A DNA stretch of 64,000 nt. Origin: Flavobacteriaceae bacterium (lineage in GTDB: Bacteria; Bacteroidota; Bacteroidia; Flavobacteriales; Flavobacteriaceae). Positions 55,691 through 64,000 of the stretch are shown here, piece after piece (within the stretch, counting starts at the first letter, position 1; each line of letters starts with the position of its first letter). The DNA lies in assembly GCA_029238515.1 (NCBI GenBank), contig JAQWFW010000016.1, positions 1 to 64,000 on the forward strand, read 5' to 3'. The notes under the pieces are model-generated. The model did not search any database. It was not told the origin of the DNA and saw only the letters and a program-made list of their open reading frames with translations. The position numbers were made by a program, and so were the translations under genes.

Positions 55691-56332
55691 ATGTTTCTTG
55701 AAAATACAGTAAACCCTAAAGAACAATTTGGATGGATTGAAGTCATCTGTGGATCAATGTTTTCTGGAAAAACAGAAGAACTGATTAGACGTCTTAAACG
55801 CGCGCAGTTTGCAAAGCAAAAAGTCGAAATATTTAAACCTGCAATAGATGTTCGCTACGAAGAGGATCGTGTAGTTTCTCATGATGCCAACGAAATTCGT
55901 TCTACTCCCGTCCCTGCTGCATCCAATATTCCGCTTCTTGCCGATGGTTGTGATGTGGTGGGTATAGACGAGGCGCAGTTCTTTGACAATGAAATTGTGA
56001 GCGTGTGTAATGCACTTGCCAATAAAGGCATTCGTGTTATTGTTGCTGGTTTGGATATGGATTTTAAAGGAAACCCATTTGGCCCCATGCCAAATCTTAT
56101 GGCCACTGCAGAGTATGTCACTAAAGTTCATGCAGTATGTACAAGGACGGGGAATTTGGCGCAGTATAGTTTTCGAAAATCAAATGACGATAAATTAGTT
56201 CTTTTAGGGGAAGTAAACGAATATGAGCCGCTTAGCCGGAGCGCTTTTTACAAGGCCATGACTAAAGAAAAAATCAAAGAAATAAAGGTTGTGGACCCTT
56301 TAAGTGTGGCGGCTAAGAAGACTAAAAACTAA
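55691..56332 (+). CDS. tdk: Thymidine kinase
   Basis: The 213-residue type II thymidine kinase phosphorylates thymidine for salvage. The P-loop is [19 protein letters not shown] (about 20-38), with the [11 protein letters not shown] catalytic Glu and the lid/substrate region [15 protein letters not shown]. The zinc-lasso cysteines are largely missing: CTRTG replaces CxxC and EPLSRSAF replaces the second Cys motif. I recall the same loss in other Bacteroidota Tdk proteins. alr follows 5 bases downstream, so the two are probably cotranscribed. Confidence 0.92.
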   Translation: MFLENTVNPKEQFGWIEVICGSMFSGKTEELIRRLKRAQFAKQKVEIFKPAIDVRYEEDRVVSHDANEIRSTPVPAASNIPLLADGCDVVGIDEAQFFDNEIVSVCNALANKGIRVIVAGLDMDFKGNPFGPMPNLMATAEYVTKVHAVCTRTGNLAQYSFRKSNDDKLVLLGEVNEYEPLSRSAFYKAMTKEKIKEIKVVDPLSVAAKKTKN

Positions 56333-56337
56333 CTCTT

Positions 56338-57441
56338 GTGGTGGGCGAAACAATATTAGAAATTAACCTTTCTGCACTGAAGAACAACGTTCAGTTGCTA
56401 CGAGAAAAAATAAAGAAAGACACCATGTTGCTCGCTGTGGTTAAAGCATTTGCTTATGGTAGTGATGCTGTAAAAATCGCCCAATTTCTCGAAACTTTAG
56501 GTGTGGATTATTTTGCCGTAGCATACATTCGCGAAGGTGTAAAACTTAGAGAAGCGGGGGTAAAAACTCCCATTTTAGTCCTTCACCCTCAGCCCATAAA
56601 TTTTCCGCTTATTTTAGACTACAATCTCGAACCTAGCTTATATAGTTTCAACACCCTTAATTCATTTGCTAAAGTCGCTGATTCAAATGGTCGAGAGAAT
56701 TATCCTGTTCATATTAAATTCAATACTGGGCTAAATAGACTTGGATTTAAAAGTACTGAATTAACAGAAGTAATAGATGTTATTAAGGCAAACAAATCTA
56801 TTGCGGTAACCTCTATTTTTTCGCACTTAGCTGCAAGTGAGGATTCAAATGAGCGTTCTTTTACGCAAGCTCAAATTAAACAATTTAAGTCCATTACCGA
56901 ACACTTTAAGTCCCTCTACGGACGCTCTGTATTAAGACACCTTTACAATACTTCAGGTGTAATTAATTTCCCCGAAGGACAATTTGATATGGTGCGCTGC
57001 GGAATAGGAATATACGGATATGATAACACAGAAGATGGAAAAAGTAAATTCATGCCAGTTGTTGCGCTAAAAACCATTATTTCGCAAATTCATACCATTG
57101 AAAAAGGTCAAAGTGTTGGGTACAACAGAGCTTTTGTTGCTAATCAAACAAAAAGAATTGCAACACTGCCCATCGGACATGCCGATGGAATTGGTAGACA
57201 ATATGGAAATGGTGTTGGTACTGTTCGTGTTCATGGAAACAGTGCGCCTATTGTTGGAAATGTCTGTATGGATATGATCATGATAGATGTAACAGAGGTT
57301 GATTGTGAAGAAGGCGATGAGGTTGTATTGTTTGATAAACAAACTACTGCTGAGGCCTTTGCTGGCAACGCAAACACCATCTCTTATGAACTACTCACAG
57401 GGATTTCTCAACGCGTGAAACGCAAATTCATTACAGAATAA
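56338..57441 (+). CDS. alr: Alanine racemase
   Basis: The 367-residue PLP enzyme interconverts L- and D-alanine for peptidoglycan. The PLP lysine is in LAVVKAFAYGSDAVKIA (about 35), the catalytic Tyr in SVGYNRAFVA and further family motifs in HIKFNTGLNRLGF and GNVCMDMIMIDVT. The usual YGHG after the Lys reads YGSD here. Two consecutive GTG codons (56338, 56341) could start it; no ATG is near. It follows tdk with a 5-base gap. Confidence 0.93.
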   Translation: MVGETILEINLSALKNNVQLLREKIKKDTMLLAVVKAFAYGSDAVKIAQFLETLGVDYFAVAYIREGVKLREAGVKTPILVLHPQPINFPLILDYNLEPSLYSFNTLNSFAKVADSNGRENYPVHIKFNTGLNRLGFKSTELTEVIDVIKANKSIAVTSIFSHLAASEDSNERSFTQAQIKQFKSITEHFKSLYGRSVLRHLYNTSGVINFPEGQFDMVRCGIGIYGYDNTEDGKSKFMPVVALKTIISQIHTIEKGQSVGYNRAFVANQTKRIATLPIGHADGIGRQYGNGVGTVRVHGNSAPIVGNVCMDMIMIDVTEVDCEEGDEVVLFDKQTTAEAFAGNANTISYELLTGISQRVKRKFITE

Positions 57442-57515
57442 TTTAATTTTTAATAAAAAATTTTGGTTCCATTTTTTTATCCAGAAAATTTAAATAAAAA
57501 TCAATCCTTATTTAC

Positions 57516-57523
57516 TAATTTTG
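57516..57523 (+). promoter_or_regulatory. -7 promoter element for asd
   Basis: TAATTTTG matches TAnnTTTG and lies 24 bases before the ATG at 57548. It also argues against any upstream TTG start for asd. Confidence 0.4.
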
Positions 57524-57547
57524 TACCCTAATTTTAAGAATCATAAA

Positions 57548-58546
57548 ATGAAAATAGCAGTTGTAGGTGCAACAGGAATGGTTGGTACCATAATGATGAA
57601 GTTGTTGGAGGAGCGAAACTTCCCTGTTTCTGAGCTTATCCCAGTAGCTTCTGAACGTAGTGTAGGAAAAATTGTAACATTTAAAGGAAAAGAACACAAA
57701 ATTGTTGGTTTAGAAAAAGCAGTTGAACTCAAGCCGGATATAGCAATTTTTTCTGCTGGTGGAGAGACCTCATTAATTTGGGCGCCAAAATTTGCAGAAG
57801 TAAACTGTGTGGTTATCGACAACTCATCGGCATGGCGAATGGATCCAACAAAAAAGCTTGTGGTTCCAGAAATTAATGCCAATGTTATTACATCTGAAGA
57901 CAAAATTATTGCTAACCCCAACTGCTCCACGATTCAATTGGTTATGGCTTTAGCTCCATTACACGAACAATACAAAATGAAACGTGTGATTGTGTCTACA
58001 TATCAATCCGTTTCTGGAACTGGCGTAAAAGCGGTTCGTCAAATGGAAAATGAGATTCATGGTAAAAGTGATGAAATGGCCTACCCTTATCCTATTTTCA
58101 AAAATGCGCTTCCTCATTGTGATGTCTTTTTAGATAACGGATACACCAAAGAAGAAATGAAGTTGGCCAAAGAGCCACAGAAAATATTAGGAGATAATTC
58201 CTTTGCAATCACAGCAACTGCTGTAAGAATTCCTACTGCTGGTGGGCATTCAGAGTCTGTAAACGTTCAGTTTGAAAAAGAATTTGAGCTCAAAGATATT
58301 CGCAACCTTCTAAATCAAATGCCTGGCGTTACTGTTCAAGACAACCCAGACACAAACACTTATCCGATGCCTATTTTTGCGCACAACAAAGATGACGTAT
58401 TTGTGGGGCGAATACGCAGAGACGAAAGCATGCCTAATACCTTAAACATGTGGATTGTTGCTGATAACTTAAGAAAAGGAGCGGCTACCAACGCCATACA
58501 AATTGCAGAATACATGGTAGAGCATGTATTCACTCCGGCCACATAA
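57548..58546 (+). CDS. asd: Aspartate-semialdehyde dehydrogenase
   Basis: The 332-residue enzyme makes aspartate semialdehyde for lysine, threonine, methionine and diaminopimelate. The N-terminal MKIAVVGATGMVGTIMMKLL sets the start at 57548. The catalytic Cys is in IANPNCSTIQLVMAL (about 130), with STYQSVSGTG and the His in RIPTAGGHSESV. Length matches the family. The stop overlaps the ABC ATPase start (TAATG), implying coupling. Confidence 0.95.
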   Translation: MKIAVVGATGMVGTIMMKLLEERNFPVSELIPVASERSVGKIVTFKGKEHKIVGLEKAVELKPDIAIFSAGGETSLIWAPKFAEVNCVVIDNSSAWRMDPTKKLVVPEINANVITSEDKIIANPNCSTIQLVMALAPLHEQYKMKRVIVSTYQSVSGTGVKAVRQMENEIHGKSDEMAYPYPIFKNALPHCDVFLDNGYTKEEMKLAKEPQKILGDNSFAITATAVRIPTAGGHSESVNVQFEKEFELKDIRNLLNQMPGVTVQDNPDTNTYPMPIFAHNKDDVFVGRIRRDESMPNTLNMWIVADNLRKGAATNAIQIAEYMVEHVFTPAT

Positions 58547-59463
58547 TGCTCTCTGTTCAAAACGTTACTTTTAGCTATGGAGAAAGCAAAACAATAACAA
58601 ATCTCTCTCTTGATGTTAAACAAGGGGAATACCTTGCGGTTGTTGGCGAGAGTGGTTCTGGCAAAAGTACTTTGCTAAAGCTAATTTATGGTGAATTTGA
58701 TGTTGATGAAGGTGAAATCTCATGGAACAAATCTCGAGTTCTAGGCCCAAAAGACAAGCTTGTTGTTGGGCATGAATTTATGAAGTATGTGGCACAAGAA
58801 TTTGATCTAATGCCCTATACCACGGTTAGTGAAAACATTGGAACGCATCTTTCAAATTTTTTTCCAGAAGAAAAAGAAAAACGCATCAAAGAACTTCTAG
58901 ACGTTGTTGAGCTTCAGAAATTTAGCAACACAAAGGTAAAATTACTAAGCGGTGGTCAAAAACAACGGGTAGCTCTAGCAAAAGCCATTGCTAAACAACC
59001 TGAAGTCATTTTACTTGACGAACCCTTTAGTCATATTGACAACTTTAAAAAACAGTCGTTACGAAAAAACTTATTTCAGTTCTTGAAATCTAAAAATATT
59101 GCTTGTGTGGTAGCAACCCACGACAAAAATGATGTTTTGGCTTTTGCAGATCAAATGTTGGTACTACATAACGGCAAAATGCTTCTTAAAGGAGCTCCTA
59201 AGGTGCTCTATAAAACCCCAAAACATGCATTGGTTGCTGCTTTTTTCTCTGATTACTGTATACTGGACGGCGTCATTTATTACGCACACCAAATTACATT
59301 TTCAAAACAAGGAACTATAAAGGCAGATGTAAAGCATAGCTTCTTTCAAGGAACGCATTACATGATTGAAGCTGAGGTCAACAATCAAACAGTATACTTC
59401 AGCCACCCCTCAGCGCTCGAAGAAAAACAAGAGGTGTCTTTAGAGATTAAGGCAAATCTCTAA
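58546..59463 (+). CDS. ABC transporter ATP-binding protein without adjacent permease
   Basis: The 305-residue ATPase has Walker A GESGSGKSTLLKLIYGE (about 34-42), a Q-loop YVAQEFDLMP, signature LLSGGQKQRVALAKAI (about 130-145), Walker B VILLDEPFSHID and the H-loop VVATHDKND. After about residue 225 there is a C-terminal extension of about 75 residues that is beta-rich and TOBE-like (TIKADVKHSFFQGTHYMIEA). No membrane partner lies next to it. It is coupled to asd, an association that suggests cotranscription but not a substrate. Confidence 0.9.
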   Translation: MLSVQNVTFSYGESKTITNLSLDVKQGEYLAVVGESGSGKSTLLKLIYGEFDVDEGEISWNKSRVLGPKDKLVVGHEFMKYVAQEFDLMPYTTVSENIGTHLSNFFPEEKEKRIKELLDVVELQKFSNTKVKLLSGGQKQRVALAKAIAKQPEVILLDEPFSHIDNFKKQSLRKNLFQFLKSKNIACVVATHDKNDVLAFADQMLVLHNGKMLLKGAPKVLYKTPKHALVAAFFSDYCILDGVIYYAHQITFSKQGTIKADVKHSFFQGTHYMIEAEVNNQTVYFSHPSALEEKQEVSLEIKANL

Positions 59464-59542
59464 AAAATTCATTAATTTAGTAGCAATCCTTAAATCTTGT
59501 TTCACACTAAAACACTACGTTTTGTGTCTAAATTAAACTGTT

Positions 59543-61300
59543 ATGGTTGCTGATACTACTCATTTTGAAGAGGTTATAGAAAGACTTCCGCGTCATTTGC
59601 AACAATTTATTGCACCCCAGAATTACGACGAATATACGCCAATCAATCAAGCGGTTTGGCGTTACGTGATGCGTAAAAATATCACCTATTTAAAAAATGT
59701 TGCTCACAAATCTTACTTAGAAGGGTTGAAGAAAACCGGAATTGAAATAGATGCCATTCCAAGCATTTATGGCATGAATCGGATCCTTAAAGAAATTGGT
59801 TGGGCGGCTGTTGCGGTAGACGGATTTATCCCCCCAAATGCGTTTATGGAGTTTCAGGCGAACAAAGTGCTTGTTATTGCGTCTGACATCAGACAATTGG
59901 AACACATAGAGTATACGCCCGCTCCTGATATCATTCATGAAGCTTCTGGTCATGCACCAATAATTGCAAACCCTGATTATGCGGAATTTCTAAGACGACT
60001 AGGTGAGATTGGCGCAAAAGCAATTCTCTCTAAATATGATATTGACCTCTACGAAGCAGTACGGAAACTTTCTATCTTGAAAGAAGCGCCCGGTGTAAAT
60101 GAAAAGGATATTAGGGCGGCGGGGCAAGAGGTCAACACCCTCCAAAAGCAGCATCACGAGTTTTCAGAAATGGCACAAATAAGAAATATGCAATGGTGGA
60201 GCGTAGAATATGGTTTAATTGGCCCTATGAATAATCCGAAAATATATGGTGCAGGACTATTGTCTTCTATTGGAGAAAGTGAGTGGTGTATGAGTAGTAA
60301 GGTCAAAAAAATTCCTTACTCAACAGGTGTCGCACAAATGGGGTTTGATATTACTAAACCCCAACCCCAACTTTACGTGACTCCGGACTTCGCATATTTA
60401 ATGGAGGTCTTGGAAGAGTTTGCAAATACACTAAGCATTCGTAAAGGGGGATATAAAGGGCTGCAAAGACTCATTGACTCAAAAACGATAGGCACTATAG
60501 AGCTTAGCACTGGCTTGCAAATTTCTGGAGTGTTTACAAAACTTATCCTCAACGAAGATCGTGACGTTATTTATTTTAAAACCGAAGGGCCTACCGCTTT
60601 GGCTTATAGAGATAAAGAGCTTGTTGGTCATGGAATAAAAACACACAAACATGGCTACAGTTCGCCGCTGGGTATGCTAAAAAGCGTAAACCTGCCCATT
60701 GAAAATATGACGCCGGTTGACTTAAAAGCGTATAATTTATACGATGGACAACGACTGTCCTTTGCCTTTGAAAGTGGGATAATGGTTGAGGGGCTAAACA
60801 TCACGGGAATAAGAAATGTAAAAGGAAAAATAATGGTCATTCAACTTGAAGACTGTACCGTGACACACAAGGACGAAGTGCTTTTTAGACCAGAATACGG
60901 TGTATTTGATATGGCTATTGGAAACAGTATTGTTTCGGCTTTTGCTGGTGCTGCTGACAATAATTCTTTTCCTAATTTGTACGTTGTTTCTAAAACAAAA
61001 ACCATCAAGGTGCAAAAAACAGAAAACGAAATGGCACTAGAAAATCTGTACCAACGTATTCGAACGTATAGAACAACCTCTGAGTATACTGATAAAGACC
61101 TAAACGAGATTTTCCACACTTTAATTGAAAACCACAAGAATGACTGGTTGTTGTCGATAGAACTTTTAGAATTAGCTAAAAGCAATAACTTGATTTCAAA
61201 TATTAAAACCCACCTAAATTTAATATCTAAGAGTAGGCCTAAATTGAGTCACCTAATCAATTCTGGAATTGCGCTTGTTGACACCCATATTGTGCTTTGA
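59543..61300 (+). CDS. Aromatic amino acid hydroxylase with long C-terminal extension
   Basis: The 585-residue protein has a biopterin-dependent hydroxylase domain. Iron ligands are visible in DIIHEASGHAPIIANPDY (two His, about 131-136) and WWSVEYGLIGPM (Glu, about 220). Such enzymes turn phenylalanine into tyrosine or hydroxylate tryptophan or tyrosine. The catalytic domain ends near residue 330. The remaining about 250 residues (beta-rich LSTGLQISGVFTKLILNED, then helical to the end) are extra compared with classical bacterial PhhA of about 260-300 residues. Substrate choice is not certain. Confidence 0.88.
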   Translation: MVADTTHFEEVIERLPRHLQQFIAPQNYDEYTPINQAVWRYVMRKNITYLKNVAHKSYLEGLKKTGIEIDAIPSIYGMNRILKEIGWAAVAVDGFIPPNAFMEFQANKVLVIASDIRQLEHIEYTPAPDIIHEASGHAPIIANPDYAEFLRRLGEIGAKAILSKYDIDLYEAVRKLSILKEAPGVNEKDIRAAGQEVNTLQKQHHEFSEMAQIRNMQWWSVEYGLIGPMNNPKIYGAGLLSSIGESEWCMSSKVKKIPYSTGVAQMGFDITKPQPQLYVTPDFAYLMEVLEEFANTLSIRKGGYKGLQRLIDSKTIGTIELSTGLQISGVFTKLILNEDRDVIYFKTEGPTALAYRDKELVGHGIKTHKHGYSSPLGMLKSVNLPIENMTPVDLKAYNLYDGQRLSFAFESGIMVEGLNITGIRNVKGKIMVIQLEDCTVTHKDEVLFRPEYGVFDMAIGNSIVSAFAGAADNNSFPNLYVVSKTKTIKVQKTENEMALENLYQRIRTYRTTSEYTDKDLNEIFHTLIENHKNDWLLSIELLELAKSNNLISNIKTHLNLISKSRPKLSHLINSGIALVDTHIVL

Positions 61301-61354
61301 TTGAAAACCTTTTTATTATCTTTATACAAAATCAACTTTAAAAACTAAATTGTT

Positions 61355-62278
61355 ATGTCACTTTTCATGTACCCTTTTATTTTCTTTGGCGCGCTTATTA
61401 TTTTTGCCGCTTTTTTTGTTGTCAAACAACAAACTGCCGCCGTAATAGAACGCTTTGGTAAATTTCAAAGCATTCGTCACTCTGGACTTCAACTTAAAAT
61501 CCCTTTAATTGACCGCATCGCTGGTCGATTGAGCTTAAAGATTCAACAGCTCGACGTTATTGTAGAAACAAAAACACTTGATGATGTTTTTGTTCGGCTT
61601 AAGGTTTCTGTGCAATACAAAGTTATTCGAGAAAAAGTATACGAAGCATTTTACAAACTAGATTACCCACATGACCAAATCACTTCATATGTGTTTGATG
61701 TTGTACGCGCCGAGGTTCCAAAAATGAAACTCGATGATGTTTTTGTTAAAAAAGACGACATCGCAATTGCCGTAAAAACAGAACTCAACGAAGCGATGAT
61801 GGATTATGGTTACGACATCATTAAAACTCTTGTAACCGATATTGATCCCGATGCGCAAGTGAAACAGGCAATGAACCGCATCAATGCCTCTGAACGTGAA
61901 AAAATTGCTGCTCAATTTGAAGGTGATGCTGCACGTATTTTAATTGTAGAAAAAGCAAAAGCTGAAGCTGAAAGTAAGCGCCTACAAGGCCAAGGTATTG
62001 CAGATCAGCGACGAGAAATTGCTCGTGGATTGGAAGAGTCTGTTGAAGTATTGAACAAGGTGGGTATTAATTCTCAAGAAGCTTCTGCGCTGATTGTTGT
62101 AACACAACATTACGACACGCTTCAGTCTATTGGTGGTGAGTCTAATAGTAATTTAATTTTATTGCCAAATTCTCCTCAGGCCGGAAGTAATATGTTGAAT
62201 GATATGGTTGCTAGTTTTACGGCCAGCAATCAAATCGGAGAAGCCATGAAAAACCAGAAGAAGAAAAAAGAGGAGTAG
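61355..62278 (+). CDS. SPFH-domain (stomatin/prohibitin-type) membrane protein
   Basis: The 307-residue protein has an N-terminal membrane segment (about 6-24, PFIFFGALIIFAAFFVVKQQ) and the SPFH domain with AAVIERFGKFQSIRHSGLQ, LDVIVETKTLDDVFV and DYPHDQITSYVFDVVRAEV. An Ala/Glu-rich coiled coil follows (AQFEGDAARILIVEKAKAEA) and the end is basic (NQKKKKEE). These proteins form large membrane rings and modulate proteases or membrane domains. No NfeD or protease gene is adjacent. The convergent glnS ends 16 bases later. Confidence 0.92.
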   Translation: MSLFMYPFIFFGALIIFAAFFVVKQQTAAVIERFGKFQSIRHSGLQLKIPLIDRIAGRLSLKIQQLDVIVETKTLDDVFVRLKVSVQYKVIREKVYEAFYKLDYPHDQITSYVFDVVRAEVPKMKLDDVFVKKDDIAIAVKTELNEAMMDYGYDIIKTLVTDIDPDAQVKQAMNRINASEREKIAAQFEGDAARILIVEKAKAEAESKRLQGQGIADQRREIARGLEESVEVLNKVGINSQEASALIVVTQHYDTLQSIGGESNSNLILLPNSPQAGSNMLNDMVASFTASNQIGEAMKNQKKKKEE

Positions 62279-62294
62279 TCTCTTATACTTTTAA

Positions 62295-64000
62295 CTATAT
62301 TTTCGCCTCTTTAGCCAGTAATTCGTTGCTGTCTTTTGATGCTTTTTCTATAAACTCATTGATTACTGCATTACGCTCTTGTCCATTCTTTAATAGTTCT
62401 TTCAAGGCAATCATTACTGCAATACGTGTGCCTGCTTTTTTGATGGCAGTACCAAAAAGAGGCGCCAATTCTTCATAAAGAATACTCGCCGAAAGTTCTT
62501 GAATTTCCGTTTTTACTTTGATTTGTTTTTGTTCGGGTAAATTAGTGTATTTTTTACCTAATTGTTTTATAACATCTATAGCTTTGCGTTCGTGTTTTTG
62601 TTTTGATGGCTGTGTTGATTTTGGGTTGGCTTTTATTTTTTGTTTGGCCCAGTTATCTCTTAATCCCACCGTTTTGTTAAACACAATTGTAGTGTCTGTA
62701 GAGTCTTGATCTACACAAAAATATCCTATGCGTTGAAATTGAAAACGGTCATTTGGCTTAACATTAGAAATGTTAGGTTCTATAAAGGCGGTTGTTTTAG
62801 CTAACGAGGATGGGTTTAAAAATGTTATAAAATCTTCCTCTTGAGTGTCTGGTGCTTCATGTAAAAAAAGGCGATCATAGGCCCTTACCTCGGCCTCTAC
62901 AGCGTGCTCCACAGAAACCCAGTGCAGTGTTCCTTTGACTTTTCGGAGGCTTTCTTGTGTGCCGCTGCCGCTTAAGCTTTTTGGGTCATAAGTACAGTGA
63001 ATTTCACTTATGGTTCCATCTTTGTCTTTTTTTACAGAATTCGCTTTAATAATATAAGCGTTCTTTAGGCGCACTTCTTTATCAAGTGATAAACGAAAGT
63101 ATTTATTGTTCGCTTCTTCTTGAAAGTCACTTTTTTCGATGTATAGTGTCCTAGAAAAAGGAAGTTTTCTAGTGCCTGCTTGTTCGTCCTCAGGATTGTT
63201 TTCGGCTTCCAAAAACTCTGTTTCGTCCTCAGGATAGTTTGTAATCACTATTTTTATAGGGTCCAAAACAGCCATTATTCGGGGTGCTGTTTTGTTTAAA
63301 TCTTCGCGCACACAAAACTCAAGCAGTGAAACATCAATAATATTGTCTCTCTTAGCAACTCCAATGGTCTCTATGAATTTTTTGATGGCATTTGGCGTAT
63401 ACCCTCGACGTCTCAAGCCAGAAATTGTTGGCATTCTTGGGTCGTCCCATCCAGAAACCACTCCCTCTTGAACAAGTCTGAGTAATTTTCTCTTACTCAT
63501 AATAGTGTAGCTTAGATTAAGTCGTGCAAACTCACGTTGCTTTGGAAGTGCAGGATAATCTTCTTTGCTATAAGTAAACACACAGTGTTTGAACCAATTG
63601 TATAACTCTCGATGAGGTTTGAATTCTAGGGAGCACAAAGAGTGTGAAACCTGTTCAATGTAATCGCTTTCGCCATGCGTCCAGTCGTACATTGGATAAA
63701 TACACCATGTTGATCCTGTTCTGTGGTGTGGTGCGTGCAAAATACGATACATGATAGGGTCTCGCATTAACATGTTGGTGTGCTTCATGTCAATTTTGGC
63801 ACGTAAGACGTGTGTTCCTGCTTTATGATCACCATCTCGCATTTGATAAAACAAAGCAAGGTTTTGTTCTGGTGTTCTATTGCGGTAAGGTCCATCTACT
63901 CCTGGTTGAGTTGGTGTTCCTTTTTGCTCAGCCATTTGTTCACTAGATTGTGAATCTACATACGCTTTTCCTTCTTTAATCATTAAAACTGCCCAATCAA
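62295..64000 (-). CDS. glnS: Glutamine--tRNA ligase, N-terminus outside window, with C-terminal extra domain
   Basis: The frame stays open to the right edge (residues DWAVL precede an internal Met at 63983), so the HIGH-motif N-terminus lies outside. What is visible matches GlnRS: GTPTQPGVDGPYRNRTPEQN, LRAKIDMKHTNMLMRDPIMY, WCIYPMYDWTHGESDYIEQ, the KMSKS-type YTIMSKRKLLRL and GWDDPRMPTISGLRRRGYTP, then the beta-barrel anticodon domains. After GLRDNWAKQK about 110 more residues follow (Lys-rich linker, then helices), absent from E. coli GlnRS. Some Bacteroidota GlnRS proteins carry a fused YqeY-type domain, and this may be a diverged one. Confidence 0.93.
   Translation of the reverse strand, partial: DWAVLMIKEGKAYVDSQSSEQMAEQKGTPTQPGVDGPYRNRTPEQNLALFYQMRDGDHKAGTHVLRAKIDMKHTNMLMRDPIMYRILHAPHHRTGSTWCIYPMYDWTHGESDYIEQVSHSLCSLEFKPHRELYNWFKHCVFTYSKEDYPALPKQREFARLNLSYTIMSKRKLLRLVQEGVVSGWDDPRMPTISGLRRRGYTPNAIKKFIETIGVAKRDNIIDVSLLEFCVREDLNKTAPRIMAVLDPIKIVITNYPEDETEFLEAENNPEDEQAGTRKLPFSRTLYIEKSDFQEEANNKYFRLSLDKEVRLKNAYIIKANSVKKDKDGTISEIHCTYDPKSLSGSGTQESLRKVKGTLHWVSVEHAVEAEVRAYDRLFLHEAPDTQEEDFITFLNPSSLAKTTAFIEPNISNVKPNDRFQFQRIGYFCVDQDSTDTTIVFNKTVGLRDNWAKQKIKANPKSTQPSKQKHERKAIDVIKQLGKKYTNLPEQKQIKVKTEIQELSASILYEELAPLFGTAIKKAGTRIAVMIALKELLKNGQERNAVINEFIEKASKDSNELLAKEAKI

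Overview
The window is a stretch of chromosome from a member of the Bacteroidota, almost certainly a Flavobacteriaceae. The DNA is AT-rich. Promoter-like sites follow the TTG / TAnnTTTG pattern of this phylum, and lipoproteins and secreted proteins are frequent. Marker genes typical of the group are present: a complete BatA-E operon with MoxR and DUF58 genes, an IPExxxVDY protein, a split AddAB helicase-nuclease, a two-domain RNase H and a long aromatic amino acid hydroxylase. Nothing indicates a plasmid, a phage or an active insertion sequence.

Layout. 1-9784 (minus) is the 5' part of one enormous secreted repeat protein that runs off the left edge; its first 3261 codons are visible. 10.0-13.8 kb is a loose accessory stretch: a thioredoxin-fold lipoprotein, a truncated-looking secreted protein, a tiny lipoprotein, two overlapping 59-residue membrane proteins and two small uncharacterised proteins. 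13.8-23.4 kb (minus) carries addA, kbl, an OmpA/thrombospondin-3 porin-like protein, addB and an alpha/beta hydrolase. sodA follows on the plus strand. 24.2-28.4 kb (minus) is a purine-related block (purN, rnhA, a PfkB kinase, a PurF-family amidotransferase). 28.6-32.9 kb (plus) is acpP-fabF-rnc-IPExxxVDY-pyk. 32.9-39.7 kb mixes dinB, a CYTH protein, an aminoadipate-semialdehyde-type dehydrogenase, a membrane-anchored double-OmpA protein with a helix-hairpin-helix partner, an AlbA_2 protein and an aldo/keto reductase.

39.8-48.8 kb is the Bat operon of eight tightly packed genes (moxR, DUF58, a two-membrane-segment protein, batA, batB, batC, batD, batE). It probably builds an envelope complex of VWA and TPR proteins controlled by the MoxR ATPase. 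48.9-64 kb is mostly housekeeping: a SulP transporter, CvpA, PheS, GpsA, thymidine kinase, alanine racemase, aspartate-semialdehyde dehydrogenase, an orphan ABC ATPase, an aromatic amino acid hydroxylase and an SPFH protein. It ends in a GlnRS gene cut by the right edge.

I found no CRISPR array, no convincing tRNA, rRNA or tmRNA gene, and no clear defence island. The least explained items are the giant mosaic adhesin with paired cysteines in its repeats, the coupled 59-residue membrane pair, and the OmpA/helix-hairpin-helix inner-membrane pair. All functions are assigned by reading translated sequence and recognising motifs; no database search was run.
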